A DNA stretch of 11,098 nt from JAZGDL01 sp036477795. Lineage in GTDB: Bacteria > Planctomycetota > Phycisphaerae > UBA1845. Of the stretch, positions 7,101 through 11,098 are shown piece by piece. Below the pieces are notes generated by a model that searched no databases, was not told the DNA's origin, and saw nothing but the letters and a program-made list of their open reading frames with translations. Position 1 is the first letter of the stretch. Each line of letters starts with the position of its first letter. The DNA lies in contig JAZGDL010000292.1 in the NCBI GenBank assembly GCA_036477795.1, forward strand, positions 1 through 11,098, written 5' to 3'. A program made the translations under genes and the position numbers.

Positions 7101-8460
7101 GAAGGAACTGTGCGTGCTGGCCATGCCCAACGCGGACGGGATTGGCGACCGGGTGGATGCGGTTGTGGTGCTGGATGCGAACTCGATCACGGACAGAGGT
7201 CGCAGCGCCGTCGAAGCGGAGGTGCGCGACGCGGTGGCCCGGCAGGGCGAGCGGTTGGCCAGCCATCAAAGGATCCAAAACCTTCATTTCCAGACGGAGG
7301 AAGTGCCACGCACCACCACGCTAAAGGTCAAGCGCGCTGCGGTGGTCCAAGCGTTGCTGGCCCGCGAGCATCACCGGCGTATCGATGGGCTTGTATCTGA
7401 GCGGTCCAGCGCTGTGACGGGGTTATTGTCGCGGCCGGCGGTCTCACCCAATGAAGGCTGGCTGCGCGAAACGTTGACCCGGCTGACCAGCCGGCCGGCG
7501 TCCCGCATCCGTCCGGAGTCGCACCTGCTGCTTGATCTGGGCGTCGACAGCCTGATGAAGATTCAGATTCTCGGAGAGATTGAAGCACAGTTCGGCGTTC
7601 AGATGTCGGACCAGGTGTCAACGCGGGTCAGCCGTGTCAGCGATTTGCTGGCCGTCATCGGCGATCGGGCGATGCTTGAGGGCAAGAAGCGCGACGAGCC
7701 GTCGTGGCGGCGGCGGTTGCGCATTCGCCAGGGCGATGGGTTGGTTGCCGGTCGGTCCGACGGGCGCAACGGTAGAATCCCCTTGCCCTTGTGGCCGTTG
7801 CGATGGGCGGTCCGCGGCTCGATCGGCTTGATGCTTCACAGCTACATTCGGGTCAAGGCGCATGGGCTGGCCAACCTGCCGAAACAGGGCGCTTTCATCC
7901 TGACGGCCAACCATTCGTCGCACCTGGACTCGGCCGCGGTGATCTCGGCGATAGGCCGGGCGCTACGAGGAACGGGGAGGCGGTGCTACGTAGCTGCGGC
8001 CGAAGATTACTTTTTCAACACGCCGTTCAAGGCGATGGTCTTCGGCGACCTGTGCGACACCGTTCCGTTTGATCGCAACTCCGATGGTGTGGAAGGATTG
8101 CGACGATGCAGCGAGAAACTCGCGGACGGTCAGCCGTTGCTCCTGTTCCCGGAAGGAACTCGATCGGTCACCGGTGAAATACAACCGTTCAAGATCGGGG
8201 CTGCGGTGCTGGCCGTTGAGATGCAGGTGCCTATCGTTCCGGTGCACATCGAGAATACCTACGAACTGCTGCCCAAGGGCCATCGCATAGTGCGTCCGGG
8301 GGTGGTGACGGTCCGTTTCGGGCGCCCGCTTAAGCCGGCCGACGTGTCGGGGCTGGCGGGCGACGGGCGCTACCGGGTCTACCGTGAGATGTCCGCCGAG
8401 GTGCGTGATCAGGTTGTGGCCTTGGAACAAGGGCGGCGCTTGGCCCATGTGCAGCCGTGA
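4105..8460 (+). CDS. elbD: ElbD-like multidomain ether-lipid enzyme: fatty acyl reductase - acyl synthetase - ACP - PlsC acyltransferase
   Basis: The product is 1451 residues and combines four activities. Residues about 15-510 are a fatty acyl-CoA reductase: NAD(P)-binding TGATGFLAK (24-32), catalytic YTYTK (Y256, K260) and a C-terminal reductase-type region ending near HVPGVRHFVL. About 543-1085 is an AMP-forming acyl synthetase: YTSGTTVEPKG (707-717), GYGLTETTP (880-888), GWFRTGDL (950-957) and a PRTTTLKVKR tail. About 1110-1190 is an acyl carrier domain with LGVDSLMK, S1149 being the phosphopantetheine site. About 1227-1440 is a PlsC acyltransferase with NHSSHLD (H1270, D1275) and FPEGTRS (1348-1354). 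All key residues are present. The set matches my recollection of Myxococcus xanthus ElbD, needed for ether lipids. I chose GTG 4105 because GGAG lies five bases before it; TTG 4102 is possible, and longer starts would add non-homologous sequence. It is the first gene of a four-gene overlapping operon. A related role in wax or other fatty-alcohol lipids is the main alternative. Confidence 0.9.
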   Translation: MDAPSETTDRRIRSRLAGEHILVTGATGFLAKVFVEKLLRAVPEIGRIHLLVRPRSDGTSAGHRVGREVFGSNAFDRLRAAWGPSFEDRWREKVSVVSGDLTHERFGLSASAYRELAGQVTLVVNSAATVTFDERLDAAIALNVEGPRRLLRFAKDCGDVPYTHVSTAYVSGVQTGDIPEALIPPGHTVASYIASCQPNREGSSQPSMDLDETLVHLQQLVGEAEKRCAGDGSACRRALIDVGMEHAQRHGWHDTYTYTKWLAEQFLARDRGAVPLVLLRPAIIEGSYEEPAPGWIDGLRMADPLILAYGRGKLKEFPADAGAAIDFIPVDFVANAMIATLPARRRGPALEIYQCGSSSRNPITMGELIYAVKEAFRRRPMRDESGRPIRVSELRLVPRRRFAGRWGRRLKTTQRLRQALKSTKMAPRYRKRLATAEVQIAQLLYFVKIYSPYTHLKCRYLDDRLRAVLDSMHPEDRRRFPFDVERIDWHEYLVHRHVPGVRHFVLGSGTELEAPMLAAGYAVESESPDAPPPAQVLAALRGESIFDVFENAANTYPSRIALQVRRNGRWVRYTYADALATTTAIARRFAEFGLTQGDHIAIYAENGPEWGLTYLAAMRCGLTVVPLDRQLPAADVLDMSRFADVRLICTSSRAYQELRVAGDEADRDGAIELVEMNSAFVPPAGTSRDPGPEPATVPGDAIASIVYTSGTTVEPKGVMLRHCNFLSNARSLVHVQPVHADDQFLSVLPMHHVFEFTGGFLVPMANASTVTYVEQLTGAQIVSTMQATGTTVMMVVPRLLKLFYDGIRREVDQGGVLMRAAFRLLGWISERSHGELGGVLFARVHKRFGGRLRMFVCGGSALPEFLFHAFRRLGFPVYEGYGLTETTPVLTVNPQGGPRAGSVGLPLPEVELEIRNQDGSGVGELYVRGPNVMAGYYKNEQATRDVLCDGWFRTGDLCRRNAEGFLYVSGRAKDVIVTAAGKNVYPDEVAAHYAGLPHAKELCVLAMPNADGIGDRVDAVVVLDANSITDRGRSAVEAEVRDAVARQGERLASHQRIQNLHFQTEEVPRTTTLKVKRAAVVQALLAREHHRRIDGLVSERSSAVTGLLSRPAVSPNEGWLRETLTRLTSRPASRIRPESHLLLDLGVDSLMKIQILGEIEAQFGVQMSDQVSTRVSRVSDLLAVIGDRAMLEGKKRDEPSWRRRLRIRQGDGLVAGRSDGRNGRIPLPLWPLRWAVRGSIGLMLHSYIRVKAHGLANLPKQGAFILTANHSSHLDSAAVISAIGRALRGTGRRCYVAAAEDYFFNTPFKAMVFGDLCDTVPFDRNSDGVEGLRRCSEKLADGQPLLLFPEGTRSVTGEIQPFKIGAAVLAVEMQVPIVPVHIENTYELLPKGHRIVRPGVVTVRFGRPLKPADVSGLAGDGRYRVYREMSAEVRDQVVALEQGRRLAHVQP

Positions 8461-9202
8461 TCGCGAACCAGAGGAATCGTCGGGCGCCGCTGCGTTCTTC
8501 GACGTGGACGGCACGCTGGTCTCGACGCACATCGTGCATCAATACGTACACTTGCGCAGGGTGCTGGCCCGGCGGTGCCGGGGCACCTGGGGATCATTGA
8601 TCTTTCCGCTCTGGCTGCTGGGTTTTTATGTAAAGTGTATGCACTACATTTATCTTGACCGCATCAGCCGCACGCGGATGAACGTTGTTTTTTATCGCAA
8701 CTACCAAGGCCTGGCCAGTGAACAGGTACGCCAGGCTGCGGAAGATTGCTTCCGCAACGTGCTCAAGCCGCATCTGTTCGACCAGGCCGCTGGCTGCGTC
8801 GACCAGCACCTTCGGGCCGGCCGGCGGGTCGTGCTGGTAACCGGGTCGATTGACTTTATGATCGAACCGCTGGCGCAGTACCTGTCCGAACGGTTCCATG
8901 CGGGGCCGCGGGTGGACTTGCTGGCTCGTACGCTGGAGGAGCGCCGGGGGGTGTTCACCGGGGCCTTGGACGGCCCGCCCATCGGCGGGCGCGAGAAGGC
9001 CCAGGTGATTGAACGCTTCGCGGCCACACAGGGCATTGACCTGGCGTCGAGTTACGCGTACGGCGACAGCATCGCCGACCTGCCCATGCTCGAGACCGTC
9101 GGGCATCCGATCGTTGTGAACGCCGATCGAGAGCTTGCCAAGCGGGCCGCGTCGCGCGGCTGGCCCAGCCGTTCCTGGAGCCTGTCGAGCAACGGCCGAT
9201 GA
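8447..9202 (+). CDS. HAD-IB family (SerB-like) phosphatase-like protein
   Basis: The product is 251 residues. All four HAD motifs are present: motif I FFDVDGTL (nucleophile D19, acid/base D21), motif II VTGS (T132), motif III lysine in GREKAQ (K184) and motif IV YGDSIADLPM (D207, D211). The layout, with a helical cap between motifs I and II, fits the phosphoserine-phosphatase-like IB subfamily, whose members are often found next to or fused with PlsC acyltransferases. A hydrophobic stretch at residues 50-70 (SLIFPLWLLGFYVKCMHYIY) may touch the membrane. ATG 8447 overlaps the end of the preceding gene by 14 bp and the stop overlaps the next start as ATGA, so expression is probably coupled. I infer removal of phosphate from a lipid or glycerol-phosphate intermediate. 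The substrate is not shown by the sequence. Confidence 0.88.
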   Translation: MCSRDREPEESSGAAAFFDVDGTLVSTHIVHQYVHLRRVLARRCRGTWGSLIFPLWLLGFYVKCMHYIYLDRISRTRMNVVFYRNYQGLASEQVRQAAEDCFRNVLKPHLFDQAAGCVDQHLRAGRRVVLVTGSIDFMIEPLAQYLSERFHAGPRVDLLARTLEERRGVFTGALDGPPIGGREKAQVIERFAATQGIDLASSYAYGDSIADLPMLETVGHPIVVNADRELAKRAASRGWPSRSWSLSSNGR

Positions 9203-10494
9203 AGGCCATAGTCTTTGAAAAAAGCTTGCTGCGCTATGTGGCACTAAAGCTGCTAGGTCCCAAGCGGGCGGCGCGGATCGCGACCGCCCGTTGGAACGCC
9301 CTTTGTCCGGTGTCAATGCGTGATATTCCCGAGCCCAAGCTCCCGACGGGGCAATGGGTCCGTGTGACGCCGAGACTCTCCGGGATCTGCGGATCGGATT
9401 TGAGCGTTATCTGCTCGAAAGGCAGCCCCTACTTGTCGCCGTTGACGTCCACGCCGTTTGTGCTGGGCCATGAGGTGGTGGGGATGGTCACGGAGATCGG
9501 GCGTGAGGTCGCAGCCTGTGAGGACGCTGGGGGTCTGCCGCAGTTATCAGTGGGCGACCGGGTGGTGCTGGAGCCGGCCCTGGGTTGTAACGCCAGGGGC
9601 ATCGAACCGCCCTGCCCCGCGTGCGCCCGCAGGCAACCGGCGTTGTGCCGCAATGTGACGCGCGGCAACGTCTCCGCCGGCATTCAGACCGGTTACTGTA
9701 GGGACACCGGCGGGGGATGGTCGGGCGGATTCGTGGCCCATCGCGGTCAGGTGCATCCGGTCCCCGAGGGAGTAAGCGACGCCGCGGCGGTGCTGGCTGA
9801 GCCGTTCGCATGTGTGATGCACGGTGTACTACGCGCCCAGGTCCGCGACGAGCACACCGTGCTGGTGGTGGGGTGCGGATCGATCGGTTTGCTGACCATT
9901 GCCGCCATTCGGGCCCGCGGTTCTGCCGCACGGATCATCGCGGTGGCTAAGTATGAGCATCAGGGCAGTCACGCCCGGGCGCTGGGAGCGGACGCGGTTC
10001 TGGCACCCGCGGGCGGAAAAGATAGACAGCAGCGATACCGCGCCTGGGCCCAAGAGCTGGGAGCGGAACTCTATCATCCGGAGATCGGCAAGCCGACCGT
10101 CATCGGCGGCGCCGACGTGACGCTGGATTGCATCGGCTCATCAGCCAGCATCGATGATTCGGTGCGCTTCACCGACGCCGGGGGGCAGGTGGTGCTGGTG
10201 GGCATGCCCGGCATACCCTCCAACATCGACTGGACGGCCATCTGGTACAAGGAACTGTCGCTGCACGCCGCCTACGCCTACGGCCCCGAACAGGTCGACG
10301 GCGAAGCCGGCGAGAGTGATCGAACGGTGCAGACCTGGGACCTGGCAATCGAGGCGGTGCAGTCGTGGAGCGAGAAACTTGTGCGGCTGGTCGGTGAGCC
10401 GTTTGAGCTGAGCGACTACCGCCGTGCTCTTCACGCAGCCTTGTTCACGGGTGTGTCTCGAAGCGTAAAAACCGTGTTCCGGATTTCGACATGA
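9199..10494 (+). CDS. Zinc-dependent medium-chain alcohol dehydrogenase-like protein
   Basis: The product is 431 residues. This is the alcohol/threonine dehydrogenase superfamily (MDR), which oxidises or reduces alcohols with NAD(P). Catalytic zinc ligands are visible as C64 (GICGSD), H91 and E92 (GHEVVG). A structural zinc lobe has C130, C139, C142 and C150 (ALGCNARGIEPPCPACARRQ), with a longer loop after the first Cys than in classical members. The nucleotide-binding motif VVGCGSIG (223-230) is intact. It is longer than typical members (about 350) because of an N-terminal extension (about residues 10-35) and inserts. ATGA overlaps on both sides place it inside the lipid operon. By context it may interconvert a hydroxyl and a keto group on the glycerol-type backbone or a fatty alcohol and aldehyde. 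That is inference. Confidence 0.88.
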   Translation: MKAIVFEKSLLRYVALKLLGPKRAARIATARWNALCPVSMRDIPEPKLPTGQWVRVTPRLSGICGSDLSVICSKGSPYLSPLTSTPFVLGHEVVGMVTEIGREVAACEDAGGLPQLSVGDRVVLEPALGCNARGIEPPCPACARRQPALCRNVTRGNVSAGIQTGYCRDTGGGWSGGFVAHRGQVHPVPEGVSDAAAVLAEPFACVMHGVLRAQVRDEHTVLVVGCGSIGLLTIAAIRARGSAARIIAVAKYEHQGSHARALGADAVLAPAGGKDRQQRYRAWAQELGAELYHPEIGKPTVIGGADVTLDCIGSSASIDDSVRFTDAGGQVVLVGMPGIPSNIDWTAIWYKELSLHAAYAYGPEQVDGEAGESDRTVQTWDLAIEAVQSWSEKLVRLVGEPFELSDYRRALHAALFTGVSRSVKTVFRIST

Positions 10495-11098
10495 GTTCAA
10501 CCATTCAAACACCCGGGCCCAAGGCCCCTCCCGGGGGCGATGCGCCGGCGGAGTCCAGCCCCTTTGTTCACTATGTGGGCCGGGATGACCCGCCGTACAT
10601 GTTCCACTGCGGAGAGCGATTTGAGACTCATACGCTGCCGCGGGGAACTCGGGTCATCTACCCCAGGCCGCCGCTGCCCGGTGTCGGAGATGTGCGGGCC
10701 GCCATCGAACAGGCTATCGACCATCCGCTGGGCTGCGATCCGCTGTCGGCACTGCTCAAGCCGGGGATGAAGGTGACTGTGGCCTTTGATGACATCTCTC
10801 TTCCGCTGCCGCCAATGCAGCGGCCGGACATCCGCCGGCAGATTATGGAAGTCCTCGTGGAACGACTGGAACGGGCGGGGATCAGCGACGTCGAGTTCAT
10901 CTGTGCCATCTGTCTGCACCGCCGCCTGACCGCGGCAGAACTCAAGCGCATGGTTGGACCGCGGATCTTTGCCCGCTATTGGCCGGAGCGGCTTTACAAC
11001 CATGACGCCGAGGATCCGGACGGCAATGTCCTGCTCGGCAAGACGGAATCCGGCGAGGAGGTGGAGATCAACCGGCGTGCGGTGGAGTCGGACCTGCT
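10491..11098 (+). CDS. LarA-like (DUF2088, lactate-racemase fold) protein, N-terminal part
   Basis: The frame starts with ATG overlapping the previous stop (ATGA) and stays open to the window edge for 202 codons. The sequence matches the N-terminal half of LarA-type proteins: KVTVAFDDISLPLPPM (94-109, the place of the LarA DxTRP region), CLHRRLTAAELKRMVG (141-156, H143 at the position of the catalytic His108 of Lactobacillus LarA) and YNHDAEDPDGNVLLG (169-183). LarA itself racemises lactate with a nickel-pincer nucleotide; homologues act on other 2-hydroxy acids or are uncharacterised. Here the Arg of the DxTRP motif is replaced by Leu104. The lysine that holds the cofactor lies beyond the window, so activity cannot be judged. 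The N-terminal 25 residues are Pro/Gly/Ser-rich. As the fourth coupled gene it is probably part of the lipid pathway, in an unknown role. Confidence 0.82.
   Translation, partial: MSSTIQTPGPKAPPGGDAPAESSPFVHYVGRDDPPYMFHCGERFETHTLPRGTRVIYPRPPLPGVGDVRAAIEQAIDHPLGCDPLSALLKPGMKVTVAFDDISLPLPPMQRPDIRRQIMEVLVERLERAGISDVEFICAICLHRRLTAAELKRMVGPRIFARYWPERLYNHDAEDPDGNVLLGKTESGEEVEINRRAVESDL

Noticed and set aside
6136..7287. 383-residue minus-strand frame opposite the synthetase domain
   Set aside because: Antisense shadow of well-supported coding sequence with no recognisable domain.

Overview
The window looks like chromosomal DNA of a GC-rich, Gram-negative-type bacterium. I favour a planctomycete (Planctomycetota). 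The grounds are indirect: high-GC coding genes, a KDO (lipopolysaccharide sugar) synthase, and non-coding gaps crowded with short palindromes and 7-8 bp micro-repeats of a style common in planctomycete genomes, some of which run into reading frames. No RNA gene, insertion-sequence transposase, CRISPR array or phage gene is visible.

Left part (1-2680). The window opens in the 3' end of a gene whose product ends in a membrane helix. A mosaic of hairpin repeats follows (about 162-470), bracketed by two copies of a 39-bp sequence, the first of which contains the stop codon of that opening gene. Next come a small hypothetical membrane-anchored protein (559-1068), whose frame contains a palindromic repeat and a tandem repeat, and a ribonuclease D gene (rnd) whose C-terminal region contains a perfect in-frame heptapeptide duplication made by a 7-bp DNA repeat. 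The gap between rnd and the convergent kdsA holds a long imperfect inverted repeat rich in CGCAGAG.

Middle (2689-4104). kdsA on the minus strand encodes a metal-dependent (Cys-type) KDO-8-phosphate synthase. About 600 bp of non-coding DNA separates it from the divergent operon. This gap carries a cluster of palindromes near kdsA and a plausible promoter nearer the operon.

Right part (4105-11098). Four plus-strand genes have overlapping ends (14 bp, then ATGA, then ATGA) and so form a tight, probably translationally coupled operon. The first encodes a 1451-residue multidomain enzyme: fatty acyl reductase, acyl-CoA/acyl-ACP synthetase, acyl carrier protein, PlsC acyltransferase. This is the architecture I recall for ElbD of Myxococcus xanthus, a key enzyme of bacterial ether-lipid synthesis. 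It is followed by a HAD-IB phosphatase-like protein, a zinc-dependent alcohol dehydrogenase-like protein and the N-terminal part of a LarA-like (DUF2088, lactate-racemase fold) protein cut by the window end. My reading is that the operon makes alkyl (ether) or otherwise fatty-alcohol-derived lipids. The synthetase loads and activates a fatty acid, the ACP carries it, the reductase turns it into an alcohol or aldehyde, and PlsC acylates the backbone. The roles of the phosphatase, dehydrogenase and LarA-like protein are not established by the sequence and are the most interesting open point here.
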